This document shows, piece after piece, positions 1 to 11,970 of a stretch of DNA of 64,000 bases. Made by a program: the position numbers and the translations under genes. The stretch spans positions 114,816,115 through 114,880,114 of the forward strand of contig NC_056523.1 of NCBI RefSeq assembly GCF_019175285.1, read 5' to 3'. Each line of letters opens with the position of its first letter. Position 1 is the stretch's first letter. The stretch comes from Sceloporus undulatus. Lineage: Eukaryota > Chordata > Lepidosauria > Squamata > Phrynosomatidae. The notes under the pieces are model-generated. The model searched no databases. It was not told the origin of the DNA and saw nothing but the letters and a program-made list of their open reading frames with translations.

Positions 1-695
1 AGCTGTTTGTTTCAAGTATTGGTATATCAGCTAGAGCATTAAAACTAACTAACAAACAAAGCAGAAGAGGGCAGGATACCAAATGCAAATCAAAGGCATT
101 TGAGATCTAAACTGTTGGCAGAGAAATCATTTGCTCTAAATATTTCATGAAAGCTTCTATGAGCATGTACCCTGTGTACATTTACTTGATGTGACAGGTT
201 CTTGCAGCTCCTTGAGCTGGTGGAGGACAATATGCCAATTTGCTTTGAACACATACTCAAGTGGAAAAGACTTCAATTGCTGTCAACCCTCTTTAACAAA
301 AAAGATTCTCCTTGTTATCATTTGCTTGCTTGGTGTCTCCCTGCCTCCCCCAGCGTAGTCAGGAGAGGTGAAAGGCCATGCAGATTTTGAGAGCTCTACA
401 CCTGTCAACACTAACATCTGTGTGTTTGGAATTGGGTGAATGAAGCTGGAAGGTCATTGCAGACAATTTAAATACTAGAGATTAGCCCTTTCACCTCTAA
501 ATCAGCAATTAAACAGTTCTGAGTAAGCTTAAGAACCCTCTAGGTTTTTGACTAAACAGCATTGACTGAATCTTGAGTCATACTGCATAAAGGACTGGTG
601 TGCTTGCTGTGAACGCTCTGGGCTAACAATTTGTCTTTCCAAACTTACTGCTTTGAGGAAAAGAGACAGACTTTTAATTTTGTAATCAGTAGATG
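1..695. other. Unassigned intergenic sequence
   Basis: AT-rich DNA with no convincing gene, splice-bounded exon or recognisable repeat. The short open frames here have no family resemblance. Confidence 0.5.
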
Positions 696-923
696 CAGTG
701 TGCCCTTGGTACCCACTAGGGCTTGGTTCCAGAATCTTCTGTGGATACCAAAATCCATGCATGCTCAAGTCTCATTAAATACAGTGGCATAACAAAATTG
801 GGCCCCTTATATAAAATGGAAAAATCAAGGTTTGCTTTTTGGCATATATATATTTTTAAAAAATATTTTCAAGCCACAAATAATTAAATCTGTGGATAAA
901 GACTACGTAGCTACAAAGGGCTG
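696..923 (-). mobile_element. Tigger-like non-autonomous DNA transposon, old copy
   Basis: Reverse complement of the same family as the copy at 57020-57254. Shared blocks in order are CAGTG..CCTTG, GGTTCCAG, CTCAAG.C.CATTAAATACA, CCCTTATATAAAATGGAAAA and ATCAAGGTTTG, then a degraded GGGCTG end. The target duplication is no longer readable, so this copy is older than the 57-kb one. Confidence 0.7.
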
Positions 924-1131
924 ATGCGTTATATCTTTATTTTTCTTTATCCACTCCCCCCCCCCAATAATGGTACCTGAGGTGGCTCACAATATAATTG
1001 AAAAACAGATACAGCCAAATGCAAATAAATTAGTTAAACAATAAATTAAGTTTAACATTAAAACACAATTTTTGTTTGGATTCTGGGCCAGAATCCTATA
1101 CCAGCTTGTACTTAGCTAACTTTTTAACTAA

Positions 1132-1481
1132 GGGCTGAAACAGATGACCCAGTAAAGCTGCCTTCTGGGCAGCATGGGGGCATGGTGTTTAGATTCTACA
1201 CACACACACACACACAACACATCTTGAAGCCACCCAGCTGTTTAGCTGTGGGTGGCTTCAAGATGCTCCGGTGGCACAGCATTTATATGCCACATGTCAC
1301 CGGAGCACCTTGCAGCTGGCTTCAAGATGCTGCGAGGCATGAAAAACCAGCTTTTTGCTGTCTGAAAAAGGAGAGGATCTTTGTCTATCCTTTTTCGGCT
1401 GGCTTCAAGGTGGATTGGGGCTGTGGTATGTGCTTACCGTGGCCCCAGTTTGGCTTTGGCAGTGGTGGCCTGTTTCATTCC
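1132..1481. mobile_element. Hairpin-chain DNA element, 350 bp, TAA target duplication
   Basis: Starts GGGCTGAAACAGATGACC and ends with the inverse of GGAATGAAACAGGCCACC (13 of 18 terminal bases match). TAA lies on both sides (1129-1131 and 1482-1484). The interior is made of successive inverted repeats: a perfect 17-bp-arm hairpin around 1220-1265 (CATCTTGAAGCCACCCA and its complement), then TGCTCCGGTG with CACCGGAGCA, then an arm pair around 1350-1403. A (CA)n run lies inside. Similar elements lie at 24703 and 28171. The 3-bp target and G-rich termini suggest a PIF/Harbinger-type mobilisation; that is inference. Confidence 0.65.
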
Positions 1482-1921
1482 TAAGTAACTTCTCCTGGCC
1501 TGCCCCCCCCCCCCAAAAAAAAAAGTTGATAGAAACACCATTCAACCATGCTGTGATTACGTGCTGAAGGACCCTTCCTCTTTTCCATGCAGCTGATGCC
1601 TCGTAAAGTAGGTAATGTCAAGTTAAAATTCTGGCAAGTGTCAAAATAATGGCTAAGTCATGATGGTGAATATGAAACTGTTACAGCTGCCTTGAGTACC
1701 AGGAGGAAGGTAGGAAATAAATAAATAAACACAGTCCTAATGGTTTAAAATATATGTTAAACAGGATGTTGAGCAGGTCAGAACTCTGAGGGGCCCCACA
1801 GACTAATAGCCACAACTTCAAACAGGAATCTCCCAGTGCCACCTTTTGACTTCCCCCCTCTATTATTATTTTATATGATATCATTTTCTGATTCAAGAAG
1901 AATCAGAACCATTGGACAATA
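1482..1921. other. Unassigned sequence with a possible LINE/SINE tail
   Basis: No gene seen. A short (AAAT)n run near 1717-1733 beside AGGAGGAAGGTAGGAAATAA looks like the 3' end of a degraded retroposon, family not identified. Confidence 0.35.
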
Positions 1922-2120
1922 CCACATTACACTGTTATAGCACTATTGTTCCACTTTAATTACTATGGCTGTCTCCTGTGGAATCCTGGGATTTGTAGTT
2001 TAGGCAGGGACATTTAGAATTCTCAGCCAAAGCTCTTAGGCTTCACTGAACTGCAAACCCCAGAATGCCATAGCAGTTAAAGTGGAATAATAACACTATA
2101 ACAGTATAGTGTCATATTGT
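1922..2120. mobile_element. Palindromic MITE (GTTCCACTTTAA...TTAAAGTGGAA type)
   Basis: The two halves are long imperfect inverted repeats: CACTGTTATAG..TTCCACTTTAAT.ACTATGG on the left and CCATAGCAGTTAAAGTGGAA.AATAACACTATAACAG on the right, with TGGAATCCTGGGATTTGTAG inside. The same internal core recurs in the copies at 5362, 11791, 21203 and 33543. Confidence 0.65.
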
Positions 2121-3057
2121 TGAGTGTCTCCAAATCCCATCCCAAAGTTAATACAGTGGTTAGCACAGAAATTCAATGCCAGAAGGCATTGAGAGATCTG
2201 TCAGAATCAAAAATGACACACTCTTCCTGTCCTGTTTATTATCCACCAAGATAATCAAAATTGTGTCAATCCTATAATCAATCATGAATTAGACTAGGTT
2301 AAAATGGATTTGGAAAGTCTATTCCATTCAGGAACCCCTGGAGCTGAAAAGCTGAAATATGCTTCAGCACTTTATCCAAGAAAAGAATGTGAAAAACCTT
2401 ATAATTGTCCATTATTGTGTGCTGGGATTCAGGGAGGACTTTTAAGCAAAGGCCTTACCACTGATCATTTTAGACATGTTAGAACCCTTCATTGCTGCAC
2501 AGAGAGCACTTACCCACTTGGCCAGTGCTCTCCTCCATAGTTTTCATTAGTCAAGAAGGCAAGCAAGTCCAGCACACATGTCTCATTCTCCTGTCTAAAT
2601 GCTCAGGCTGCACAAATTGAAAGGACATGCAGGGGCAAAATTGCATCTACTAAGTCTTCATCAACTGCAGTGTCCAAGTCAGAAGAGATCCAAATAATTT
2701 TCTCTCAGGCTATTGGGTAGTCTTCATTCTATTCTCACGGTCCAGAGTGTAATGGATTCTTAACCACTTGGGAAATCTCTGCTGGGCAACTTAGTACGGA
2801 AGTGTGATGGAAGATAACTTCTACCATGGAATAGACTCTAGACTATCTTTGATCAGGATTGTTCCATGTTTAACATGAATGTTACTCTAGTAACCACTTC
2901 ATTCATCATTGCCTGCTCCTCAGAAAACCAAGGGGCTAATTGGGCTCCACTCCATGGGAGGGGTTGTGTTCACTGTCTTGGCTGTTTCCACATTTGAGAA
3001 ATCAGTCAGGAATTTGACAAAATGGCCTGCCAAAATGACAGAAAACTACAAGAGCTG
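2121..3057. other. Unassigned intergenic sequence
   Basis: No supported gene. The part next to 3058 may be the continuation of the degraded LINE there, but no motif can be read in it. Confidence 0.4.
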
Positions 3058-3363
3058 CTAGAAACCCGTTGGTTCCATCAGCCTCCTGTGGTGGACCATC
3101 TTAATCAGTTCCAAGCTGAAGTGAATTTCTACCAGCTTGTGATCTGACCATGACAACAAAACTGCAGAGAGTTTCTCCACACCAAGGTCATTATTATTCT
3201 GCCTAGCACAGAAAACCAAGTCCAGAGTATGGCCTGCTGTGCCAGATACAACTTGAGACAAATTCACGGTTGGCATAGAACGCATGAAGTCATGAACCAC
3301 TATTTTCAAGGCTGCCACACTGGAGAATTGATGCAGGTTAGTTAGCAATGCTGAAGCATGCAA
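3058..3363 (-). mobile_element. LINE endonuclease-domain fragment (L2/CR1 group)
   Basis: Minus-strand translation over about 100 codons contains SGTAGHTLDLVF followed, about 25 residues on, by LSWSDHKLVEI. GHTLDLVF plus SDH is the C-terminal part of the apurinic-type endonuclease of L2/CR1-group LINEs. Only this piece is readable and the flanks are degraded. Confidence 0.55.
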
Positions 3364-4645
3364 AACTGGAAGGAAGGAAAGAGAAAGGATGAAAGTAATG
3401 ACATGGATGTCAAATAGACATTGGAAAATTGAATATGAGAAAAGGCAGAGAAATTAGAGGAAGAAGGAAGATGCAAAGTTATTTTTAATTATATGTTATT
3501 GCTGCAATTGCAGCTTATTGTACTTATATGCCATTTTTATTGCTTTAGCTTTCCAATTTAAAATTTTGCAAACTGCCTTTAGAAGGCTTTGCCACAAAAG
3601 AAATTAGAAACAAATGTTTAAAGTAAATTAAATTAAAGGTAGCCAGACTAAGGTAGATGAGAGAGAAGGCACAAAGAAGGCTGATGGTGATACAGTCAGC
3701 TCTTAGTATCCACAGGGGATCCATTCAGGACCACATTGTGTGTGCAGTTGCATTGCCACAGCTGCATGCACACACAGCCATTTGGGCCGTCTCACAAGAT
3801 ACAGAGAGCCCATATATGTGTGCCTCGGTATCTGGTAATAGGAAAGAAATTTGAACTAAGATCACTGGCAACAAAAGGTTTTAGGGAAGGGTGAGTGGAG
3901 AGTGCCTTCCTTCTTCTGAGGGAAGAGGGAGGGAGACCTTGAAAAAATTTTTAGTAGTACTAATAATGATTATTTTTTAAAATGCAAATAGAACAGTTAT
4001 TACAGCCTGGAGAGCAGAAATCCCCCTGAAGTGAAAAGGTACTTCCAGACCCCAGACCCCAGGCTTGTACATCAAATGATAAAATGAGTGGCAGCATTCA
4101 CAACTATTAAAAAAAAGTGGCCATTTCCAAAGGAGGGAAAGGTATCAATATAAAATGACTCCTACAGCTGATTATGATAAGCTCTGCCTTTGGCAATGTT
4201 GCTGCATGGCAGGAGCTAGGAAGAAGCCCTGACTGAGGCAATACATTTCCTATTGCCCAGTGGAGCAGTGAGAACAGCAGAGACTTGATGGGCTTTCCAA
4301 AAGAGCTTATTCATAGTCCATTTTGTTATTTACCATCCCATCCCTTACATCCAGATGCAAGCAGTTTGTCTGGGGGCAGCAGCAGGAGGCAACTATTCGG
4401 AAGGAAAAGAAAACTGGTTTTTAGAGGAAATAATCTCATTACCTCCTTGCCTCCCCAGTATATGTTCCTCATGTTCCTCACTTTTCTCACCGTCTGTCCA
4501 GGACAGGATAGGCTTAGAGAACATGTAGCCTGGCTACCTCCCTCTCTGGGCCTCATATTAACCCACCATCAGAATACGGCAAGTCTAGTAATTTTATACT
4601 TGTATTGTTCTCCTCCCTCGATCCATAGGGAGAGGCGAGATAGAC

Positions 4646-4698
<53 letters not shown>

Positions 4699-5361
4699 TA
4701 AATAAATAAATAAATATTCTTCTTCTTATTAGTCATTTGCCAGAGCACCCTTCCCAGCAAATGGTCCACTTTTTTTGCCAGTGTTGACGTTCTCAGTTTG
4801 TGCAAAACACCTACAACATGAGATCATTCTTAGCTGGCCTTTCCCTGCTTTTGCCAGGTTAACTGAGCCCCCAAAGCCATGCACTAAACATGCCAAAACA
4901 AAGAGCTTTATGAAGAAGGGCCTCTGTGTGTGTGCACAGAATCTCCATTTACTTCCATGGAATAGAAATCTTTAGTGGAATCTTCATGCATGGCAAAAGT
5001 AGTTAAGCAGAATGTTGAGAAAACCTTAGCTGCTTCTGTTGCATGACATATCCACCTACTTTCTTTTATATATTTTTTATTGTGGAGTCATTTCATTTTT
5101 AATAAACTTTTCAACTCAGACTTTATTGCTGAAAGGTAACTAGATTTGCCCCTTTACCCTTGGCAGGACCCCAGCTTTCCACAGTGTTGAAGAATATATA
5201 AAGCAGGTACACCCACTCATTCACACCTTATATTGATATACTGCCTTCTGACACACCCTTGGTGCCAGACACGATACAGCCAAATCCCACTGATTTCAGG
5301 GGGAAAATGAGTCATCAAGGCTCTTCCATAGTCAACCAGTGATGCTAGGAGTTTAGCCACA
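3364..5361. other. Unassigned intergenic sequence
   Basis: No gene seen. Around 3684-3730, CAGTCAGCTCTTAGTATCCA followed by GGGGATCCATTC resembles the terminus of a Tigger-like element, but no second end was found. The rest is unique-looking apart from the GATA repeat. Confidence 0.35.
4638..4714. repeat. (GATA)n microsatellite followed by (AAAT)n
   Basis: About fifteen uninterrupted GATA units, then four AAAT units. The open frame across it translates to a low-complexity IYLS repeat and is not a gene. Confidence 0.95.
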
Positions 5362-6352
5362 ATGAAGAATTAAAGCAGTTTGACACCACCTTAATTGCCA
5401 TGACTGTGCCCTCTGAGATTTGTAGTTTGAATCAAGATTCAAAATGACCTGAATGGACTAGAAAACTGGGCCAAAGGTAACAAAATTAAATTCAACACAG
5501 AGAAATGTAAGGCACTGTACTTAGGGCGGAAAAATGAAAAGCACCGACATAGGATGGGGGACACCTGGCTGAATGAAACTACGTGTGAAAGGGATCTAGG
5601 AGTCCAAGTAGACCATAAGTTGAATATGAGTCAACAGTGTGATGCGACAGCTAACTAGGCCAATGCGATTTTAGGCTGCATCAATAGAAGTATAGTGTCT
5701 AGATCAAGGGAAGTAATAGTGCCACTCTATTCTGCTCTGGTCAGGTCCCACCTGGAATACTGTGTCCAGTTCTGGGCACCACAATTTAAAAAGGATGTGG
5801 AGATACTGGAGCGTGTCCAAAGGAAGGCGACTAAAATGGTGAAGGGTCTGGAAACTATGCCCTATGAGGAACGACTTAGGGAGCTGGGGATGTTTAGCCT
5901 GGAGAAGAGAAGGCTAAGAGGTGATATGATAGCCCTGTTTAAATATTTGAAGGAATGTCATATTGAGGAGGGAGCAAGCTTGTTTTCTGCTGCTCCAGAA
6001 AACAGGACTCGGAGCAATGGATGCAAGCTACAGGAAAAGAGATTCCACCTCAAGATTAGGAGGAACGTCCTGACAGTAAGGACGGTTCGAAAGTGGAACA
6101 AACTCCCTCGAAGTGTAGTGCAGTCTCCTTACTTAGAGGTCTTCAAACAGAGGCTGGATGGCCATCTGTCGGAGATTCTTTGATTGTGATTTCCTGCATG
6201 GCAGGGGGTTGGACTGGATGGCCCTTGTGGTCTCTTCCAACTCTACGATTCTATGATTCTATGATTCTATGGTGAGGCACCAGTGGTTGGTGACAAATCC
6301 CAAGATCCCATAGGATGATTAAACTGCTTCAGTTCTGCAGTGTGGCTGTACC
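5362..6352. mobile_element. Palindromic MITE split by a CR1 insertion
   Basis: The left half (5362-5430) has GAATTAAAGCAGTTTGACAC and GAGATTTGTAGTTT. The right half (6272-6352) has GTGAGGCACCAG, CAAATCCCAAGATCC and AAACTGCTTCAGTTCTGCAG. Together they make one element of the CTGCAGAATTAATGCAG family seen at 21203. The CR1 at 5431-6271 lies between them, so it landed after the MITE. Confidence 0.7.
5431..6271 (+). mobile_element. CR1 LINE, 5'-truncated 3' end
   Basis: Encodes the C-terminal part of the CR1 ORF2 protein. The uninterrupted stretch at 5695-6183 (162 codons) reads [20 protein letters not shown], then [35 protein letters not shown] and [10 protein letters not shown]. An upstream piece in another stretch gives the region just after the reverse-transcriptase palm. 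The 3' UTR carries the hallmark GGACTGGATGGCCCTTGTGG block and ends in (ATTCTATG)n at 6248-6271, the CR1 3' signature. The element is dead: catalytic core and endonuclease are missing. It sits inside a palindromic MITE. Confidence 0.92.
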
Positions 6353-7805
6353 TAGGTCAAGCAGTGAGCTATCCTGCCATTTCATTTTGCACACAGCCTA
6401 TGTGGGCTTTACATTTGGGAGTGGGCATACAGTAAACTGTATAGCAGACCCACTAGAGATTTGAGTCCCATTCTATGAGATAAATCTTCATTTGTAATCA
6501 AGGTGTGCAACTTACTGGGCTTAAACACAAAGATCAAGTGGGCAAACATGATTTTTCAACCCTCTGAATGATAATGTGTTACACTGTATTTTATCCAATA
6601 GACTGTGCAAATTTGACCACTATAAAAGAATTTGCTTTCAGAATAATGTCCTGAGAATCCATTTTCATCATAACTGGTTTGGCACCCATTTTATACTTCC
6701 AGCACATCACATGCAGACACAGATGTTCATACAAATATTTTATTAAAAATACATCCCTGCATGTCCCCCACAATGAAACCATATCCAAAATACAAAGAAC
6801 ATTTTTTAAAAAACATAACGAAACAGTGTTTTCTTTGTTGTAATACATCAAGGCTCACTTGGCAACCTTGCTAAGAATATTTGTAAGTGGCTAAGGCTGA
6901 CACCCTAATTCACTCTTGAGAAAGGAGTAAGCCCCACTTACATATGTGGGATTTACTGCTGAGTAAGCATGGAAAGGGTTATATTGTAAAGACTGCTTAA
7001 CATCTGTCTCCTGTAGGCCAGAAGTGGGTAAGCTGTCACCCTCAGTGTAACTTGAAAGCTTTTTGCAAAGTTCAGCCTTCTGCCAACAGTTTTCCATCCC
7101 ATTCTTGGAAGCCCACAGGCAAGTAAGAATAGAGAGAGAAAAAGAAGGAGGGATGGAAGATTAGAAAGAAAGACCAAATGGGTTTCCCCATCCTTTTTTT
7201 CCTCTGGATCTCCCAAACTAGCATGTTTCCCTCCCTGCAACACCAGAAAAGTCTTGAGAGAATGTGACTACAAAGCAGGAAGAAGAAAAATGTTTCCCCT
7301 GTCTTCTTCCTATACTGTACTTTACAGTACTATATTTTGAATAGGAAAAGGATGCATAAATTAAATTTCAGAGTTAAAAACAAATGCTTAATTTATACTA
7401 CTACAGTGGAAAAAGAAATACATTTTGAAATGTAAAACAGCCAGCCAGGTTTAAGGCTTTCCCCCTCCAGCTGCACATCACAATCAACACCCTCACCACC
7501 AGCCCAAAACCATTCTTGAATTTTAGGTGTATTGTCTTTGTTCTAATGGTGATGAACAGAAATCATGTTTTGCCTTCCAGCTCCCATATACACCGCAAAC
7601 ACTGCAAGAGCAGAGAAGATTCTGACACATATTGCCACTTACACCTCCCCAACTGTGAACTGAGTTTTATAACTTTCTTTAAAAATAAAATGAGTTTTGA
7701 AAGTCCCAGACAGTGATTCAGAGACTTTCCTTCCTCCTCATATCCTTAAATATTAGGGGAAAGAGCAGCATGATAATTAAAAGATGGGTTCTTGAGAGTG
7801 TGTAG

Positions 7806-7874
<69 letters not shown>

Positions 7875-8090
7875 TATTCTTTGATGTTTGCTGAACTCGC
7901 TGCCCTCTTCCACAGTTTCCCTTTGTTATATCACCTTACACCAGATCCATGAGATTACACATGCATACTTCAGAAGGTAGCAGCAGATATCATATTTAAA
8001 TCCCCCAAAAAGACTTTCAAGAACTGGAGCTTGCCTTACATTTGGACTTAAGTATAACTGAGATCATTTAATGAATATTATTTTTATACA
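6353..8090. other. Unassigned sequence downstream of FOXI1
   Basis: No gene or recognisable transposon apart from the GT/GA microsatellite. Conserved regulatory DNA could be present but cannot be judged without a cross-species alignment. Confidence 0.4.
7808..7871. repeat. (GT)n(GA)n compound microsatellite
   Basis: About 15 GT units pass directly into about 16 GA units. Confidence 0.95.
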
Positions 8091-8096
8091 TTTATT
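8091..8096 (-). terminator. Candidate FOXI1 polyadenylation signal
   Basis: TTTATT on the plus strand reads AATAAA on the minus strand, 413 bases after the FOXI1 stop. No other AATAAA was seen between the stop and this site. An ATTAAA variant lies slightly further on. Transcript data would be needed to confirm use. Confidence 0.45.
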
Positions 8097-8508
8097 CATA
8101 TTTTTGTATTATGGTGACAAAGAAATGAAAGGATAGCTTTTTCCAAGACAGCTGTATGTGTAAAGTGATCTTTCTATTCTAATTCAGTGGTAGACAGTAT
8201 AGTACCCATGATTTTTTCCCCCACTGACTAATATGGAATTTTAAAAGATGGGTTCCACTGTACAAAGCCTAAGGCAACCAAAAATCTTCTGAAGGTTAGA
8301 ACTGCATGGTGCAGCTTAAAGCCACTGTGGCCTGTGAGAACCACCACCACCTGGAAACACCTGTGCTAACAAAAAAACCCCTTTGAGTTTGTCTGATAAA
8401 ATTAGATTGAGAGGTACTAGAGGTGTGGAGTTAATACAATGCAGCTTTCTCCAATTTTTTGTCCCTTTGTATCTTACACTTTTCTCTCAGAATATCTGCC
8501 TTTCCCTC

Positions 8509-10705
8509 TTACACTTCAGTTCCCTCTCTTGAATATAGAGTGTTATTTGCAGAAAGGCTGTTGTAGAAACTGGTGTTGAACTGATTGAGAACTGAGCTGC
8601 TGTAGCCAAGATGGCTAGAAGACATGGAATTGGACCACTCTCCATTACCATGGGTGGGGATGTTGGAAAGAGGAGAGTATGAGTTGAATCCTACCATATT
8701 CTGTCCCATTTTGTCACTGGTGTCAGTGCTAAGTCCTAGAGGCACTGAGCGGCTCACTGGATTAGAGCCATTCACGTAAGCGGTCATACTGGATAGGAAG
8801 TTATTGAGACAAGGAGTGGTGGATGATGGTGGTGGTGATCTCTTTTCAGGTGAGCTCTCAGTTCCAGATGAGGAGGTTTCTAACATGTCTTGGTGCTCTA
8901 CTGCTTTGGGGCTTCCACTGAGACCACTATCCTCTGACTTGTCAGAAGCAAGGGACGCCGTGCTGGCACTGCAGTCAGACTTCTTCTTCCTCTTCCGCCT
9001 AAAGTTTCCATTGTCAAACATCTTCTCACAGTTTGGATCCAGAGTCCAGTAATTGCCTTTCCCTGTTAGAACAAGAGCAACGAAACATAAATACAATCAC
9101 AGCCAACAAAGAGCTGGTTCTCAGGGCATATTCTGGCTTGAAGTCAGAAAAAGCAATACAGTGGGTAACACCCTCTTTTTTATTTTTTAAAGAGACTGGG
9201 TGAGAGAGTCAAACCGTTTGTATTCAAATATGTCTGTATCCTAACCAGCCAGCCCTGCCCAGGGTGCCTTGAGGTAAAACAGGACTTTACCTTCCTAGAG
9301 TTTTTGCTTATCAGACGTAAGAGCCTGCTCCACCCCAAGAAATATTTTACAGACCCCTAATTAGCATCAGAAAAATTCACTTGAGACAAGACAGTATTTG
9401 ACCTCAGGCTAGACAACAGAGAGGGTGCTTGTAAGGATCACCTTGCCATTCACCAAGAAATTAAAAGGAGCAACAGTTAAATTGACCCAGAAAGTGAATT
9501 CTTCACAAAATGGGATAAAATGAAACAAAACCAGGCAATCCAAGTAACTTGACAAGCAAGCTAGCACTAAATCACCCTAGAACTAGAAGAAAAACTGGCG
9601 TGGTTTACAAGCCTGTACCTTTTATCTACAGGTAAAAGTTTTCAAGACATTGTGTCACCTACCGGTGCTTATAGATTAAGGTACTAAAAAGGGGGACTGA
9701 TAGAGAAGTTTACTAATTACTAACATTCTTCACATGCTGCCAGGAACAACATTTTAAAAACACCATTGGAAGGTAAGAAGCTTTTACTAAGTACAAAGTG
9801 ATTAAAAAAAAACTTCAGAATAACAATCTGGTTTATTTTGGAAGAGCTCTACACTCATTTCTATTAATTGCTTATTGCCATGTAGATAACTGCACAAGCA
9901 CAGTTATAGTTTTAGAGGGGTATTCATAACCACCAAGGGATATGGATTTTAGTGATCATCTAGTAAATGAAGAGGCAAGCATCAATATCCCTACCATTTC
10001 CAGCTACACAGAGAAGAAAACGGGCTTTATCATTGCTATCAGCTTCATACTCTGGTGCTGTAGATATCTGGGGTGACATGACGGTCACTGGCCCTCTTAA
10101 GGTAGAATGAAGAGCAAAGAAGCCTTCTTACCTGGATCATCTTCATCTCGGGGCACCTTCTTGAAGCAATCATTGAGAGACAGATTGTGGCGTATGGAAT
10201 TCTGCCACCCAGCTTTGCTTTTGTTGTAGAAGGGGAAGTTGTCAGCAACATATTGGTAGATTTGGCTGAGTGTCAGCCTCTTGTCTGGTGCTCCGTGGAT
10301 GGCCATGGCAATGAGTGCAGAATAGGAGTAAGGCGGCCTGACCAGCTTCATCAGCTCCTCCTGAGATGGCATTGGGAGCCAGCCCATTTCATTCCCCGTC
10401 AAGCCATGCATGTTCGGCAGGAGCTGCCTTTGCATTCCGTAGGATGGTGGAATGTATGGACTACCATTGGATCCAGGAAGGTAAGGTGGAGCATTAAGGG
10501 AAGGTCCATTTAGCCATAAGTAAGGGTTGGGTGTAGCATTGTAGTCCCCAGTTTCAAAGTTTGTAGGCCTCTGTGGACTAGGAACATTCTGAGGATGAAA
10601 GAAATTTTCATAGTAGATGTTCATTTCAGGAGGTTCTTGGCCGATGTTTGGAAATTGCGGGCTGCAGCGCGGTGGTGAGTGTATTTGTGGATCAAATGAG
10701 CTCAT
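8509..10705 (-). CDS. FOXI1: Forkhead box protein I1 (two coding exons)
   Basis: Winged-helix transcription factor of ionocyte-type cells: inner ear endolymphatic epithelium, kidney intercalated cells and epidermal ionocytes in known vertebrates. Exon 1 is 10705-10132 and exon 2 is 9062-8509 (stop TAA). The intron has GTAAG and CAG boundaries and splits one Gly codon in phase 1 (DDP-G-KGNYW). The joined product is 375 residues; the human protein is about 378. Residues 1-35 ([29 protein letters not shown]) match the FOXI1 N-terminus as I recall it. The forkhead domain is about 122-213, opening [15 protein letters not shown], with recognition helix [13 protein letters not shown] (169-181). A basic nuclear signal RRKRKKK follows at 213-219. 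The tail is Ser-rich and ends LYSREGTEV, conserved in FOXI1. The start has A at -3. No frame damage is visible. The upstream neighbour on the same strand is DOCK2, as in mammals. Confidence 0.97.
9063..10131 (-). other. FOXI1: FOXI1 intron
   Basis: 1069-bp single coding intron. The donor reads CCAG|GTAAG (intron from 10131) and the acceptor TTCTAACAG|GG (intron ends at 9063). Position inside the forkhead domain after the DEDDPG motif is typical for FOXI genes. No repeat was recognised inside it. Confidence 0.93.
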
Positions 10706-10835
10706 AATCTAGCTCTGGCAGTCAACCAAGTTACAACACACCTGTGTGACTCCTTTCCCTTAGACAGGTGCATCATCTGGGCTAGCTAGCTCAGGTACTT
10801 ATACACCTGTACGTGTTTGGGTTTACTTTTCAGGC
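10706..10835 (-). promoter_or_regulatory. FOXI1: Candidate FOXI1 proximal promoter
   Basis: On the minus strand GTATAAGT, a TATA-like box, lies at 10805-10798, about 95 bases before the ATG. Three CAGGTG/CACCTG E-box motifs lie at about 10740-10745, 10765-10770 and 10804-10809. A GTTTAC forkhead core is at 10821-10826 with TGTTTGG next to it at 10814-10820. The motifs are visible; their use is inference. Confidence 0.4.
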
Positions 10836-11790
10836 TCAGCCTAGTGCATCCTGATAGGCTGGAGATCAGGGTGATATCCCTTTTTTTGGAATGCTGACAA
10901 CTCAAGCTAGTAATAGATGTCACATTAACCAAATTCGAAAGTTACAACTGTTTATCTTTTTAAATGAATGAAGGAATTTTCCACTCCTATGACAGACAGT
11001 AAGAAAGCTGAAAATGCCTTGCACATAAAGTTGATGCAGTCAGAGGGTTTTTTCCCTTTAAAGTCAATTAAACATAAAAGCAAATGTAAAGGGAAACACA
11101 GTTGTTAATACTATGTTAATTAATATAGTATATTTATATTTGATAATATAGTTTTAATTCTAGGATACCAAGCAGTTTTCCAATTCAGACATATTTTAAA
11201 ATTTCCTATTTAAGAATAGTAACAATTTTAACTCTGAAAAACATGTTTAAGAGCATTTATTAAACATAGAATCATATAAGCAGAGTTCAGAAAAATTACT
11301 TTCTTCATCTGTGAGTTTCAAGATCCCTCACCCACAAAAAGAAAAATACTTTCCCAAGTAACTTTTTTGAGCTCTGGGAATAAGTGAGCTGGTGCAGCAA
11401 GAAACAATTCTGTTGGAACATTTTTGAATAACATTTTTTGACTAACATTTGGAAACGAATGTATGAGAAGTGCAATCCAATGCAAGGGTAGTCAGAAGTA
11501 AGTCCCAGTGTGCTGAAGAGGGCTTACTTCCAAGTAAGTGTTCATAGAACTTAATTATAAATCACTTTTTTCATAATTATTTCTCATGTATTGATGTCTT
11601 GATCCCACTAACAAGAGGAAATGGTTGTGAGGCAGAGGCTCTTATATTTGGATCACTTGCCAATCAAACTATGGAACACAATCCAAAAGCAAGTATTTTC
11701 AGAGAGGTGGTGGTTTAAATATAATAAAGTATTCAATGATTTCAACAGCTGCATGATTTGCAACAAAAATTTCACAAATGTCTGTGCTGA
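10836..11790. other. Unassigned sequence upstream of FOXI1
   Basis: AT-rich. No gene and no recognisable repeat. Possible enhancer DNA, not demonstrable here. Confidence 0.4.
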
Positions 11791-11970
11791 CACCACAGAA
11801 TTAATGCAGTTTGGCACCACTTTAACTGTCATGGCTCAATGTTATAAAATTTGGAAATTTGTAGTTTTGTGAGATATTTAGCCTTCTTCGTCAGAGAACT
11901 CTAGTGTCAAACAAACTACAAATCCCAGGATTTCATATGATGGAAGCATGGCAGTTAAAGCACTGTGGCA
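11791..11970. mobile_element. Palindromic MITE (CAGAATTAATGCAGTTTG family)
   Basis: The left arm has CAGAATTAATGCAGTTTGGC, CACCACTTTAACTG and CATGGCTCAATG; the right arm has ACTACAAATCCCAGGATTTC and GGCAGTTAAAGCACTG. Inverted halves about 85 bp each, moderately diverged. Confidence 0.7.

Noticed and set aside
3058-3363. Host gene exon
   Set aside because: The GHTLDLVF and SDH motifs identify a LINE endonuclease fragment.
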